Shown: in pieces, positions 34,701 through 43,467 of the stretch
Layout of the letters: each line of letters opens with the position of its first letter
How positions within the stretch are numbered: position 1 is the stretch's first letter
Assembly: GCF_016654015.1 (NCBI RefSeq)
Contig: NZ_JAEPWM010000011.1
Span: 120,955-184,954 of the forward strand
Direction of reading: 5' to 3'
Origin: Ramlibacter ginsenosidimutans
GTDB lineage: Bacteria > Pseudomonadota > Gammaproteobacteria > Burkholderiales > Burkholderiaceae_C
Length of the DNA stretch: 64,000 nt
Made by a program: the position numbers and the translations under genes
Notes under the pieces: generated by a model
Databases searched by the model: none
Told to the model about the DNA's origin: nothing
Seen by the model: the letters and a program-made list of their open reading frames with translations, nothing else

Positions 34701-35363
34701 ATGCGTGTCCTCCTCGTCGAAGACGATCCGATGATCGGCCGGGCGACTACCCAGGCCCTGGTCGACGCTGCGCATGCGGTCGATTGGGTGACGACCGGCG
34801 AAGAGGGCTTGTCCGCCCTTCGCGACAACTCCTACGACGTGCTGCTGCTGGATCTGGGACTCGGCGGCCTGGACGGAGACGAGGTCCTGCGCCAGTTGCG
34901 GCGCAAGGACGCGGCCCTTCCTGTGGTCGTGCTGACCGCCCAGGACACGATCGACTCGCGCGTGGACCTGCTGGATCTGGGCGCGGACGACTACCTCGTC
35001 AAGCCCTTTGATCCCAAGGAGCTGCTCGCCCGCATGCGTGCAGTCGTGAGGCGAAAGAGCGGATCGGGTGCGCCGCTGCTGGTATGCGGGGCGCTCTCCC
35101 TGGATCCGGCGACGCACGAGGCGGACTACCAGGGCACGTGCGTCCGCTTGTCGGGCCGCGAGTTTGCCTTGCTGGAGGCCCTGGTCCGGCGGCCAGGAGC
35201 CATCGTGCCGAAGGGCGATCTGGAGCAGAAGATCTATGGCTGGGGCCAGGAGGCTGACAGCAACACGGTGGAGGTCCTCGTGTATGGCCTCAGGCGCAAG
35301 CTTGGCTCCGGCGTGATCCGCACCGTGCGAGGCGTGGGCTACATGGTGGACACGCGCGCGTGA
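34701..35363 (+). CDS. OmpR-family response regulator (QseB/PmrA type)
   Basis: 220 residues. The receiver domain starts MRVLLVEDDPMIG, with acidic pocket Asp-Asp, phospho-acceptor Asp51 in VLLLDLGLGGLDG, Thr in VVLTAQD and Lys in YLVKPFDPKEL. The winged-helix DNA-binding domain has LSGREFALLEALVRRPG, VEVLVYGLRRKLG and IRTVRGVGYMVD. It regulates transcription when phosphorylated by the kinase encoded immediately downstream (GTGA overlap). The divergent PepSY/PAP2/COG4705 group is its most likely target. The start at 34701 is set by the conserved N-terminus. Confidence 0.93.
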   Translation: MRVLLVEDDPMIGRATTQALVDAAHAVDWVTTGEEGLSALRDNSYDVLLLDLGLGGLDGDEVLRQLRRKDAALPVVVLTAQDTIDSRVDLLDLGADDYLVKPFDPKELLARMRAVVRRKSGSGAPLLVCGALSLDPATHEADYQGTCVRLSGREFALLEALVRRPGAIVPKGDLEQKIYGWGQEADSNTVEVLVYGLRRKLGSGVIRTVRGVGYMVDTRA

Positions 35364-36688
35364 CGCACGCTCGCGCCCAACGCTCGCTTCAATGGCGCCT
35401 GATCGTGGGCCTCGTCACGGCCATCTTGCTGACGGGCGCCGTGGCTGCTGCTTTGTCCTTTGTCTGGGCACTGCACGACGCCAACGAAATCCTCGACGGC
35501 AGCCTGCAGGACACGGCGGACATGATCGCCACGGGCCAGATGGCCATTCCCCGCGAGCCGGCGCAATTGGCCGGGTCCGAACCGGAGAACGATGTCCTGG
35601 TGCTGCCCCTGGGCGCCCCCGGTGTCGCACCGCCCACGGGCATGGCGACGGCCGCCGCCGGTTTGCCGCCGGGCCTGCACACACTATCGTGGCAAGGGCA
35701 AGGTTGGCGAGTGCTGGTCACTTCGGCAGGATCCCAGCGCATCGCCATCGCCCAGCGGACCCAGGAGCGCGATGAAATCGCCCAGCACAGTGCCATCCGA
35801 ACCCTCACCCCGCTGCTCCTGCTGATCCCCGTGCTGGTGCTGCTGGTGCGCGAGGTCGTGCGCAGGACCCTCCATCCTGTGGCTGCCCTGGCTCGCCATG
35901 TAGACAGCAACCCCATGGTGGCCGCTGCCAGGTTGCCGCAAGCCGACGTGCCGGTCGAAATCGCGCCGTTCCTCGACTCCATCCAGCGGCTGCTGAACGA
36001 GCTGACGGAGAGTCTGGAGCAGCAGCGGCGCTTCGTTGCCAATGCCGCCCACGAGCTGCGCTCACCCATGGCGGCGCTTCACTTGCAGGCCATCAATCTC
36101 GATCCGGTGGTATCGGAAGAGGGGCGGGAACGCCTGGAGCAGTTGCGAAGCGGGATCGATCGCATGCGTCGCTTGCTGGAGCAGCTGTTGGCGATGGCGC
36201 GATCGGAAGCAGACAACGAAGGGCTCTCGTCGGTGTCCCTGGGGCAGGTGGCGCACGAGGTCATCGCCGAGCTCGTGCTGTCAGCCGGGGCCAAGGGCAT
36301 CGACCTGGGAATGGACCGCGACGACGGGCAAGCGTGGGTGTCCGGCACGCATCTGCTGTTGCACACCTTGATTCGCAACGCCGTCGAGAATGCCGTGAAG
36401 TACAGCCCACCCGAGTGCATGGTCACCGTCTCCGTGTACCGCGAGGGAAACCAGGCCGTTGTGACGGTCGATGATGGCGGCCCGGGGATCCCCGCATCAC
36501 TCGCCGCTCATGTGTTCGAGGCCTTCTACCGCATTCCCGGAACGAGCGAGGCCGGTAGCGGTCTGGGGCTCGCGATCGTGGCGGCGATTGCCAAACGGCT
36601 GGGTGGCCGGGCAGCACTGCGGCCTCGTGACAACGGGCTGGGTATGCGTTTCGAGTACCGGCAGGTGCTCGCGACCCCGCCCCGGTGA
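35360..36688 (+). CDS. sensor histidine kinase (QseC type)
   Basis: 442 residues starting with GTG inside the regulator's stop codon. The first helix is WRLIVGLVTAILLTGAVAAAL; a periplasmic domain of about 110 residues follows (2CSK-like, ending WQGQGWRVLVTSAGSQ and IAIAQRTQERDE); then the second helix, LTPLLLLIPVLVLLVREVV, and a HAMP-like linker. HisKA carries the phospho-His in VANAAHELRSPMAALHLQ. The ATPase has LIRNAVENAVKYS, VDDGGPGIP, VFEAFYRI and GSGLGLAIVAAI. The pair forms one operon. Its signal is unknown; QseC relatives sense periplasmic metals, peptides or cell-envelope state. Confidence 0.93.
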   Translation: MTHARAQRSLQWRLIVGLVTAILLTGAVAAALSFVWALHDANEILDGSLQDTADMIATGQMAIPREPAQLAGSEPENDVLVLPLGAPGVAPPTGMATAAAGLPPGLHTLSWQGQGWRVLVTSAGSQRIAIAQRTQERDEIAQHSAIRTLTPLLLLIPVLVLLVREVVRRTLHPVAALARHVDSNPMVAAARLPQADVPVEIAPFLDSIQRLLNELTESLEQQRRFVANAAHELRSPMAALHLQAINLDPVVSEEGRERLEQLRSGIDRMRRLLEQLLAMARSEADNEGLSSVSLGQVAHEVIAELVLSAGAKGIDLGMDRDDGQAWVSGTHLLLHTLIRNAVENAVKYSPPECMVTVSVYREGNQAVVTVDDGGPGIPASLAAHVFEAFYRIPGTSEAGSGLGLAIVAAIAKRLGGRAALRPRDNGLGMRFEYRQVLATPPR

Positions 36689-36988
36689 CCCGCCCTTGTC
36701 ATGCGCGCAGCGGACCCACTGATGCGTGCTTCGCGAGAGGTCACACAGCCGGTTTACTTCCCTGCTTGCGGAGCCGCCCGTGACGTGCGCTGTACGTCCT
36801 GATGAGCCCCAGAGCGCGGCTGGATGAGGCAGCGAGCGGGGCGCGAGATTACAGGTCGTCGTCGGCCGTTCTCGTGGCGCCTCGAGCATCGGGGAGTGAC
36901 GGCGCCCTGCATCATTCGAACGTTCCCCCATGGTCTGCGAAAATGCGGTGAGCCCGCAACCGGACACCCCAACAACAAGGTTCCCCCA

Positions 36989-37330
36989 ATGGCAGAACCA
37001 GTCGGCACGCGCCGTCTCGCGGGCATTGCGTCCGGCTGCGCCCTTCTTTCAGCGTCGCTTGTGCCGCTCACGAGCGACGCCCACGGCTTCGTGGGCCAGC
37101 GCTTCTTTCCAGCGACAATCGCCACCGACGACCCGTTCGTGGCCGACGAGCTTTCGCTGGCCGCTGCGCCGGCCCTCGGCTTCATGGACCCGTTCAAGGT
37201 GCTCGCCGAGGCGGTGCGCAACCGCACCTTCTGGGTGCTGTCGGGCACCTTCTTCATCTGCGGCCTGAGCACCAACGGCCTGCTGCAGACGCACTTCATC
37301 TCGCCGTGTGGTGACCGCGGCGGCGGGCCC
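36989..37330 (+). pseudogene. chimeric ORF: exported protein N-terminus joined to an MFS segment
   Basis: The frame starts MAEPVGTRRLAGIASGCALL and has a signal peptide, then HGFVGQRFFPATIATDDPFV and ADELSL, the N-terminus of a secreted protein type common in Burkholderiales. Without a stop it continues at about 37165 with FMDPFKVLAEAVRNRTFWVL and SGTFFICGLSTNGLLQTHFI, an internal segment of major-facilitator transporters. After CGD the frame loses all resemblance and runs antisense into the next gene. Both parents are truncated, so this is a deletion or recombination junction rather than a working fusion. The 300 bases before it hold nothing recognised. Confidence 0.65.
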
Positions 37331-37348
37331 GTCCCGAACGGCGGTTCC

Positions 37349-37585
37349 TTACACCCCGGTGACCGCCCCGCCCAATCTCTGCGCCACCCAGTCCATTATG
37401 TGGTTGACGACCATCGATTCTCGCAGCGCGTTGCCCACCCGCCATCCAATTGGCGACGAGAAGATCCGCGAGTGCTGGAACACCTCGCGCGCGAACCTCG
37501 TGCAGCCGGCGAAAGTTGAGGGCGCTACCTTTGCCGCGGCGGACGGTGTCTCCTCGTCGAGCTTGTAGGGGATGAGCCATTCCAT
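37349..37585 (-). CDS. 78-residue protein at the end of the catabolic operon
   Basis: Starts MEWLIPYKLDEE with AAGGAG upstream, 17 bases after the hydrolase stop, so it should be translated with the operon. The middle, CTRFAREVFQHSRIFSSP, and the end, NALRESMVVNHIMDWVAQRL, look like helical parts of a globular protein, but I recognise no family. It may be the truncated remnant of a larger enzyme, because the MFS junction lies directly beyond its stop. Confidence 0.5.
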   Translation of the reverse strand: MEWLIPYKLDEETPSAAAKVAPSTFAGCTRFAREVFQHSRIFSSPIGWRVGNALRESMVVNHIMDWVAQRLGGAVTGV

Positions 37586-37602
37586 GGCGCGACTCCTTGC
37601 GT

Positions 37603-38496
37603 TCAGTCTTGCGGCTGCAGCGTGTGGCTGGTGATCGCGCGCAGCGTCGGGCTGTGCGCTTCCAGGTAGTCGGTGAGGATACCGAAATGGTCGTGGCCTT
37701 CCAGCACGTGCAGCTCCGGGCACATCCCGTGGCGGCGCAGGTGGTGGTAGTACCGCAGCGACTGGTCCACCCACTGTTCGGGTTCGAGGCTGCCCGCGAT
37801 GATGGCAACGGGGCACTGCACCTTCAGCGGCCGCCGCTCGACGTCGTGCCGGCTGGCCAGCTCCGGCGTCAGGCGCAACTGCTCGTTCACCGTGGTCTTC
37901 ATGGCCGGTGTGGGATCGAAGATGCCGCTGATGAGCGTGGTACCCGTGATGGCCGAGGCGTCCACGCCGCGCGCCGACCAGTCGGTCGCCAGGATCTCGG
38001 CCGCCAAGTGCGCGCCGGCCGAGTGGCCGGACAAGCTGATGCGGCGCGGATCGCCGCCATGGTTGGCGATGTTTCGGCAGGTCCATTCGAAAGCGGACAG
38101 CGCCGAGTCCACCACGCCGTCGAGTGTGGATTGCGGGCAGAGTTCGTAGTTGACGATGACCGTGGTGATGCCCACGGGCACCAGCGCGCCAGCAATGAAT
38201 GCGAAGTTCTGCTTGTCTTGCGTGCGCCAGTAGCCGCCATGCAGGAAGATGTGCACGGGGTTGGCTGTGCCGGGCGCCCGATACACGTCCAGCGTGCGCA
38301 GGGCATGCTCCCCATACCGCACTTCGACTGGCTTCAGGTCGCGCCGCACCTGCTCGTTCTGGCCTGCCCGCTCCTTGCCGTAGCGGGCAAAGCCGGGAAA
38401 GGCCTTCTGCGGGTTGTACTGGTACTCGTGCTGGTCGGGCGTGAGCGTTGCCCAGGGAGCGGTGGTGCGGGCCGGGGAGCCCGTTTCTCGAATCAT
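37603..38496 (-). CDS. arylformamidase-like alpha/beta hydrolase
   Basis: 297 residues of the kynurenine-formamidase/hormone-sensitive-lipase type. HGGYW in IFLHGGYWRTQDK is the oxyanion motif, and the nucleophile Ser lies in ISLSGHSAGAHLAAE. Asp and His appear in AGSLEPEQW and EGHDHFGILTDYL. The N-terminus YNPQKAFPGFARYGKER is typical for the KynB-like group that hydrolyses small amides, formamides or esters. AAGGAATG lies before the ATG. It follows the dppC-type gene by 52 bases in the leftward operon with the ABC importer, so it probably hydrolyses the imported amide or ester. Confidence 0.82.
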   Translation of the reverse strand: MIRETGSPARTTAPWATLTPDQHEYQYNPQKAFPGFARYGKERAGQNEQVRRDLKPVEVRYGEHALRTLDVYRAPGTANPVHIFLHGGYWRTQDKQNFAFIAGALVPVGITTVIVNYELCPQSTLDGVVDSALSAFEWTCRNIANHGGDPRRISLSGHSAGAHLAAEILATDWSARGVDASAITGTTLISGIFDPTPAMKTTVNEQLRLTPELASRHDVERRPLKVQCPVAIIAGSLEPEQWVDQSLRYYHHLRRHGMCPELHVLEGHDHFGILTDYLEAHSPTLRAITSHTLQPQD

Positions 38497-38548
38497 TTAC
38501 TTCATTCCTTGCCTGCTTACCACGAGGCGAGTGGGTCGTTCACTCGCC

Positions 38549-39424
38549 CTAGCGGCGGTCCATCAATCGCTGCAGGCCGCGGCCGACCAGCAGCAGGGAA
38601 AATGCGGCCAGCAGAATCGCCAGCCCGGGATAAAGCGAGAGCCAGGGCGCCAGCATGATGCTGTCCTTCCCCTGCTGCAAGATCGCGCCCCAGTCCGGGG
38701 AAGGCGGCTGCACGCCGAGCCCGAGGAAGCCGAGCGCGGCCTGGATCTGCAGCACCAGCGGGAACAGGATCACGTACTGCACGAAGAGCAGCGGCAGGAT
38801 GTTGCGCAGCACGTGGCGCCACAGGATCGCGGCCTCGGTGAGGCCGACGGAACGCGCCGCCTCCACGTATGTCTTGCTGTTCTCACCGAGCACGCCGGAG
38901 CGCGCGATGCGGAAGAATACCGGCAGGTACACGACGCTGAGCGCCAGCACCAGGTTGCGCGTGGCGGGGCCGAGCACGCCGGCCACGATCATGCCCAGGA
39001 TAATGGGTGGGAAGCTAAGGATCACGTCCACCAGCCGGCCAAGCACTTGATCCAGCCAGCCGCCCGCAAAGCCCGAGAGCGCGCCCGCGAGGCCGCCGAC
39101 GATGCCCGCCAGCAGCAGCGAGCCCGCGCAGATCGAAAGTGTGATCCGGGTGCCGTGGATCACGCGCGCATACACGTCGCGGCCGGTGTCGTCGGTGCCG
39201 AACAGGTGGGCGGCGGAGGGCGCCTGCAGCGCGTGGTTCATGTCGATCGCGAAGGGCGACTGGCTCGTGAACAGCGTCGGCAGCAGCGCGATGGCCAGCA
39301 GCACGAACATCACGAGGGCGCCGCACGCGAGTCCTGGCTCGCGGTGCACCAGCCGCAGCGCCGAGTGGGCCCATCCGCGCGAGGCTGCGACGCGGGGCAG
39401 GGAGGCTTGCGTGTTCAATTCCAT
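38549..39424 (-). CDS. oligopeptide-type ABC importer permease (DppC/OppC)
   Basis: 291 residues. The ATG at 39424 follows TGAGGA four bases after the previous stop. Five to six helices are visible. The periplasmic HLFGTDDTGRDVYARVIHG signature of OppC_N/DppC permeases is followed by the transmembrane permease domain with the ATPase-contact EAA loop in YVEAARSVGLTEAAIL and the conserved end ALGFLGLGVQPPSPDWG. It pairs with the DppB-type permease upstream to form the channel of the importer. The ligand is not visible in the sequence; such systems carry peptides, opines, sugars and aromatic amides. Confidence 0.92.
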   Translation of the reverse strand: MELNTQASLPRVAASRGWAHSALRLVHREPGLACGALVMFVLLAIALLPTLFTSQSPFAIDMNHALQAPSAAHLFGTDDTGRDVYARVIHGTRITLSICAGSLLLAGIVGGLAGALSGFAGGWLDQVLGRLVDVILSFPPIILGMIVAGVLGPATRNLVLALSVVYLPVFFRIARSGVLGENSKTYVEAARSVGLTEAAILWRHVLRNILPLLFVQYVILFPLVLQIQAALGFLGLGVQPPSPDWGAILQQGKDSIMLAPWLSLYPGLAILLAAFSLLLVGRGLQRLMDRR

Positions 39425-39428
39425 TTCC

Positions 39429-40373
39429 TCAGGACAACCGCACGCGAGGGTCAATCACGCGGTACAGCAGGTCGATGGCCAGGTTCACCAGCAGCGCGCA
39501 CATCATTACGACCAGCAGCGCGCCCTGCAGCACGGGATAGTCGCGCGTCTCGATGGCCGTCAGCAGCAGGCGGCCGATGCCGGGGATCGCGAACAGCGAT
39601 TCCACGATCACCACGCCGCCCAGGATCTGGATGAAGATCAGTCCCATGAAGGTGACTAGCGGAATCAGGATGTTGCGCAGGATGTGCTTGAAGAAGACCA
39701 GCCGCACCGGCAGGCCCTTGGCCAGCGCCGTGCGCACATAGTCTTGGCGGAAGGCGGACACCACGTTCTGCCGCACGAACTGGCTGCAGGCCGCCGCCTG
39801 CAACACGACGAGCGCCACTACCGGCAGCGCCAGCATCTGCAGGTTGTCGCCGAGCGACTCGCCCGGCGTCGCATAAATCATGGGCGGCGACCAGCCGGTC
39901 GCCGAGGACACGGCCACGAGCAGCATCAGCCCGACCCAGAACACCGGCGCCGCGAGACCGAGGAGGTTGAGGCCTTGCACGATCACGTCGACGACCCCGC
40001 CTTCGTGGATGCCGGCCACGATGCCCAGCGGAATGCCGATCGCCGTGGCCAGCAACAGCGTCAGCACCCCGATCTCCGCAGTCACCAGGAATGCGCTACC
40101 CACCATGCCAGCGACTGGTTGCCCGCGCACCCAGCTCGCGCCCAGGTCGCCGGTCACGGCATGGCCGATCCAGGCCAGGTACTGCTGCCACAGGGGCTGG
40201 TCCAGCCCGAAGAAGGCGCGCAGCGACTGGGCCGCGGCCGGATCGCCGCTCTGGCCCAGCATCTGGGCCACGACGTCGCCCGGCACGGCGCGCACGATCA
40301 GGAAGACCAGCATCGAGGCGAGCACCGCCGTCAGCAGCGATGCGCCCGCCCGTCGCAGCAGGTACCGGCTCAT
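39429..40373 (-). CDS. oligopeptide-type ABC importer permease (DppB/OppB)
   Basis: 314 residues. The N-terminus YLLRRAGASLLTAVLASMLV, with VFLIVRAVPGDVV, is typical for DppB. The family's FGLDQPLWQQYLAWI and GDLGASWVRGQPV follow, and the EAA loop in YVRTALAKGLPVRLVFFKHI contacts the ATPases. The C-terminus ends IDPRVRLS. Its stop lies four bases before the DppC start. The gene is downstream of the solute-binding protein gene with seven bases between. Both permeases plus OppD/OppF and a binding protein in this operon make a complete importer. Confidence 0.92.
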   Translation of the reverse strand: MSRYLLRRAGASLLTAVLASMLVFLIVRAVPGDVVAQMLGQSGDPAAAQSLRAFFGLDQPLWQQYLAWIGHAVTGDLGASWVRGQPVAGMVGSAFLVTAEIGVLTLLLATAIGIPLGIVAGIHEGGVVDVIVQGLNLLGLAAPVFWVGLMLLVAVSSATGWSPPMIYATPGESLGDNLQMLALPVVALVVLQAAACSQFVRQNVVSAFRQDYVRTALAKGLPVRLVFFKHILRNILIPLVTFMGLIFIQILGGVVIVESLFAIPGIGRLLLTAIETRDYPVLQGALLVVMMCALLVNLAIDLLYRVIDPRVRLS

Positions 40374-40380
40374 GGCGTCC

Positions 40381-41976
40381 TTACTTCTTCAGGTAGGTGC
40401 GCGCGAGGCCGAAGTACCAGCCGGTCGGATGCTGCTGGTAGTTCTGCACCGACGCGTTGCGCACCGTCACGATGTCGGGGCTGAACAAGAAGATCGTCGG
40501 CACGCTCTGCGCGAAACGCTTCTGGAACTCCATGTAGTCCGCCTTGCGCTTGGCGGGGTCGAGCTCCGCGCGCGCCTTGTCTAGGGCCGCGCTGGCCTCG
40601 TCGTCCTTCCAGTTGCGGAAGTCGGCGCCCTCAGGGGCCTTGTGGTAGTGACGGTAGAACATCAGGTCCGGATCGGGCTGCGTCGCGTCGTCATTGAAAG
40701 TGAAGCCCATGGTCTTCGAGCGGAACTCGTTGATCCACACGCCGAGGTCCTGCCGCTGGATCGTGAGGTTCACGCCGATGCGGGCGAGCTGCTGTTTCAG
40801 CGTGACGGCCGCCGGATCCATCCAGTCGTACTTGTTGATGGTCTTGAGCGTGAGGCTGAAGCCGTTACCGTAGCCGGCTTCTTGCAGCAGCTTCTTGGCC
40901 TTCTCGATGTCGGGCTTCGTGTTCGGCAGCGTCGCGGGATCGGCTCCCCAGCGCTGCTGCATTGCGCCGACCATCGTGTAGATCACCCGGCCGTACTTGC
41001 CGATGGCCGCCTGCATGATCTCCTGGCGGTCCACGGCCAGCGCGATGGCCTGCCGCACGCGCGGGTCGTCCAGAGGCTTGGTTTCGTTGCCGAGGTCCAG
41101 CATCGTCTTGGCCAACGAAGGCCAGCGCTCCACGGTCAGCCCCGGCGTCTTCTCGACCTGCTCGATGTCGGTCGGGCGGTTCAGCGTCGCCATGTCGATG
41201 CGCTTGTTTTTCAGCGCCACGATCAGGCTGGCCGCGTTCGGCACGAACAGTACGTTGATGCGATCCAGGTAAGGAGTGTCCTTTTCCCAGTAGTCCGGGT
41301 TGCGCACCAGCACCAGATTGCTGTTCGGGCGGAAGTCGGCCACCTTGAAGGGGCCGGTGCCGACACTCGTGCTGTTCAGGGCCTGCGCCGCGCCAGGCCT
41401 GTCAAAGTAGCCAGCCGGGACGACGCCGCCGTACTTGTTGCCCAGCGTCATCGGCAGCGCGGCGCTCACGCGCGAGAGCGTGAAGCGCACAGTGTTGTCG
41501 TCGACCGCTTCTACATTGGTGACTGGCGAGAGGTCGCCGGCGCCCGGGGAGCCGTTCTTCGGATCGCGCAGGTAGTTATAGCTGTAGGCGACGTCCTTGG
41601 CGGTCATCGTCGCGCCGTTGTGGAACTTGATGCCGCGCTTCAGCTTGATCGTGTACACGAGGCCGCCATTGGACACCTGGTAGCTGTCCGCCAGCAGGGG
41701 CTCCGCCGTGCCGTCCGGGCCTTCATAGAACAGGCCTTGGTACACCAGCACGGTAAATTTGATGCGGGCATCGGCGGCCTGGTGGAATGGGTCGAGTCCC
41801 GGCGGCTCGACCAGCGAACCGAAGGAAAGGATGCCGCCCTTGACCGCGCCAGCTGCCGTCGGCCCGTACAGGGCGGGCGCCGCATGGGCGAGGGAAGCGC
41901 AAGTCACGGCCACGCTGGCGCACAGCGCGCCGGTGATCTGCCGCCACGCAGTGGGGCGACGCAGTTCCAACTTCAT
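40381..41976 (-). CDS. ABC importer extracellular solute-binding protein (family 5)
   Basis: 531 residues. The AAGGAGACTGAA sequence precedes the ATG. The signal peptide includes ITGALCASVAVTCASLAHA. The mature protein is an SBP_bac_5 (DppA/OppA) fold with GTAEPLLADSYQVSNGGL, YTIKLKRGIKFHNGATMTA, STSVGTGPFKVADFRPNS, LVLVRNPDYWEKDTPYLD and IMEFQ-like ending. It captures the substrate in the periplasm and hands it to the permease pair. Unlike peptide binders of known structure, no specificity can be read. It is the gene between RidA and the permeases in the operon order. Confidence 0.92.
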   Translation of the reverse strand: MKLELRRPTAWRQITGALCASVAVTCASLAHAAPALYGPTAAGAVKGGILSFGSLVEPPGLDPFHQAADARIKFTVLVYQGLFYEGPDGTAEPLLADSYQVSNGGLVYTIKLKRGIKFHNGATMTAKDVAYSYNYLRDPKNGSPGAGDLSPVTNVEAVDDNTVRFTLSRVSAALPMTLGNKYGGVVPAGYFDRPGAAQALNSTSVGTGPFKVADFRPNSNLVLVRNPDYWEKDTPYLDRINVLFVPNAASLIVALKNKRIDMATLNRPTDIEQVEKTPGLTVERWPSLAKTMLDLGNETKPLDDPRVRQAIALAVDRQEIMQAAIGKYGRVIYTMVGAMQQRWGADPATLPNTKPDIEKAKKLLQEAGYGNGFSLTLKTINKYDWMDPAAVTLKQQLARIGVNLTIQRQDLGVWINEFRSKTMGFTFNDDATQPDPDLMFYRHYHKAPEGADFRNWKDDEASAALDKARAELDPAKRKADYMEFQKRFAQSVPTIFLFSPDIVTVRNASVQNYQQHPTGWYFGLARTYLKK

Positions 41977-42016
41977 TTCAGTCTCCTTGTTAGCGGGCGG
42001 TCCGAGCCGCCCTGGT

Positions 42017-42475
42017 TCATGCGGCAAAAGCCACCACGAATTCGATCTCCACCGCCGCATCGCGGGGCAGTTCGGCCACCCCGACTGCGGACCGCGCATG
42101 TCGGCCCGCGGGGCCGAGGATCTCCACCAGCAAATCGGAGGCGGCATCGATCACCTTCGGCTGCTCGTTGAAGCCGGGCGCCGAAGCCACGAAGCCGTTG
42201 ACCTTGAGCACGCGCGTGATGCGACCCAGGTCGCCCAGTTCGGCCCCGAGGCAGGCCAGGGCCTGCAGCACGCAGATGCGCGCTTCTCCACGGGCCTGTT
42301 CGAGCGACACCTGCGCCCCGACCTTGCCGAATACGCGCACCTCCCTGTCGACCTTGGGCAGCTGGCCGCTGACGTAGGCCACGCCGTCATGCGTGGTGAC
42401 CGGCACGTAGTTGAAGGAAGGCTTGGCGGGCTCGGGCAGCGTGAGCCCGAGCTGGGCGAGTCGTTGTTGGATCAT
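42017..42475 (-). CDS. RidA (YjgF/YER057c/UK114) family protein
   Basis: 152 residues of the long RidA subfamily. The fold signature includes VAYVSGQLPKVD near the start, ARICVLQALACLGAELGDL, ITRVLKVNGFVASAPGF and HARSAVGVAELPRDAAVEIE. The Arg in HARSAVG is the conserved imine-hydrolysis residue. RidA proteins destroy reactive enamine/imine intermediates from PLP enzymes or catalyse a step in catabolic pathways. The ATG overlaps the stop of the epimerase gene (ATGA). Its presence suggests an amino or imino intermediate in the pathway served by this operon. Confidence 0.9.
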   Translation of the reverse strand: MIQQRLAQLGLTLPEPAKPSFNYVPVTTHDGVAYVSGQLPKVDREVRVFGKVGAQVSLEQARGEARICVLQALACLGAELGDLGRITRVLKVNGFVASAPGFNEQPKVIDAASDLLVEILGPAGRHARSAVGVAELPRDAAVEIEFVVAFAA

Positions 42476-43467
42476 GGGGTGTGGGGACCGCCGCCTTCCA
42501 GCATTTCAGCGAGGAGGCGCGACAGGTCCAGGGAGGGAGAGAAACCGGTGTCCCGGCGGAATCGGCGGTCGTCCACCAGCGGGAAGAGCAGCGCGGGCGG
42601 CTGAGCGCGGAAGTCCACCGCGAAGCCCGGCACCATTTGCTGCAGGCGCTCGGCGATCTCCTGCGGGTGGGCGGTGAAGCCGTTGATGTTGTAGGTGGCG
42701 GCCAGCCGGCGCGGGTGGCGCAGCGTGCACAGGACGGCGGCAGCCACGTCCCGCACGTGCATCAGGTCCACAGCTTCGTTGTGGAAGCCGAAGCCGTGGC
42801 GCGCGCCGGGACGCGCCGCGCGGATCAGGTCCATCAATTGCGCCGCGGCGCCGCGGTACCAGAGGCCCGGGCCGAGGATCAGCGGCAGCCGCAGCGCGGT
42901 GACCGCCACCCCGTCGCGGCGCACCGCGAACTCCGCGACTTCCTCCGCCAGGTGCTTGGTGAGGCCATAGACGGTCAGGGGGCACTTGGCCGCGCTCTCG
43001 TCGACCCGCTCTTGCGCATAGGAGCCGGCATCGCCGTAGACGACCGTCGAACTGGTCCACACGACCTGGCGCACGCCGGCTTCACGGGATGCCGCCAGCA
43101 GGTGACGCAGGCCATCGACGTTGATGCCGAAGGCGCGATCTGCATCGCTTTCGCCGGCGCGCATCAAGCCTTCGCCGCTGCCGGCGTACGCCGCGCACGA
43201 GACCACCGCATGCGGCGCGACACGCGCCAGCGCTGCGCGCACGGCAGCGGCATCGTCGATGCCGACGTCGATGCTGCCCACCTGGCCGGCCACATCGGCC
43301 AGCAGGTCCGAGTCCATCTTTGGGCCGAGCACGTCGACCTCGCAGCCGAAAGCCACCAGCGCACGCACGATGTGCGAGCCGACGAAGCCGCGGCCGCCCG
43401 CCACCACCACGCGGTCGCCCGGCTGCAGCACCGGCTTGCCGCCCGCGTTCTCAGAGGGGCAGGTCAT
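42472..43467 (-). CDS. NAD-dependent epimerase/dehydratase (extended SDR)
   Basis: 331 residues from [10 protein letters not shown]. The Rossmann motif is VVVAGGRGFVGSHI; then CAAYAGSGEG, the VWTSSTVVYGD strand and catalytic YGLTK, typical of extended SDRs such as UDP-sugar epimerases and sugar dehydratases. Later motifs RLPLILGPGLWY and VDLMHVRDVAAAV bind the substrate side. It could oxidise, epimerise or dehydrate a hydroxylated intermediate. The start overlaps the OppF stop region by 17 bases; an extended frame upstream is not needed. In this operon it probably works before or after the enolase-type enzyme. Confidence 0.88.
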   Translation of the reverse strand: MTCPSENAGGKPVLQPGDRVVVAGGRGFVGSHIVRALVAFGCEVDVLGPKMDSDLLADVAGQVGSIDVGIDDAAAVRAALARVAPHAVVSCAAYAGSGEGLMRAGESDADRAFGINVDGLRHLLAASREAGVRQVVWTSSTVVYGDAGSYAQERVDESAAKCPLTVYGLTKHLAEEVAEFAVRRDGVAVTALRLPLILGPGLWYRGAAAQLMDLIRAARPGARHGFGFHNEAVDLMHVRDVAAAVLCTLRHPRRLAATYNINGFTAHPQEIAERLQQMVPGFAVDFRAQPPALLFPLVDDRRFRRDTGFSPSLDLSRLLAEMLEGGGPHTP

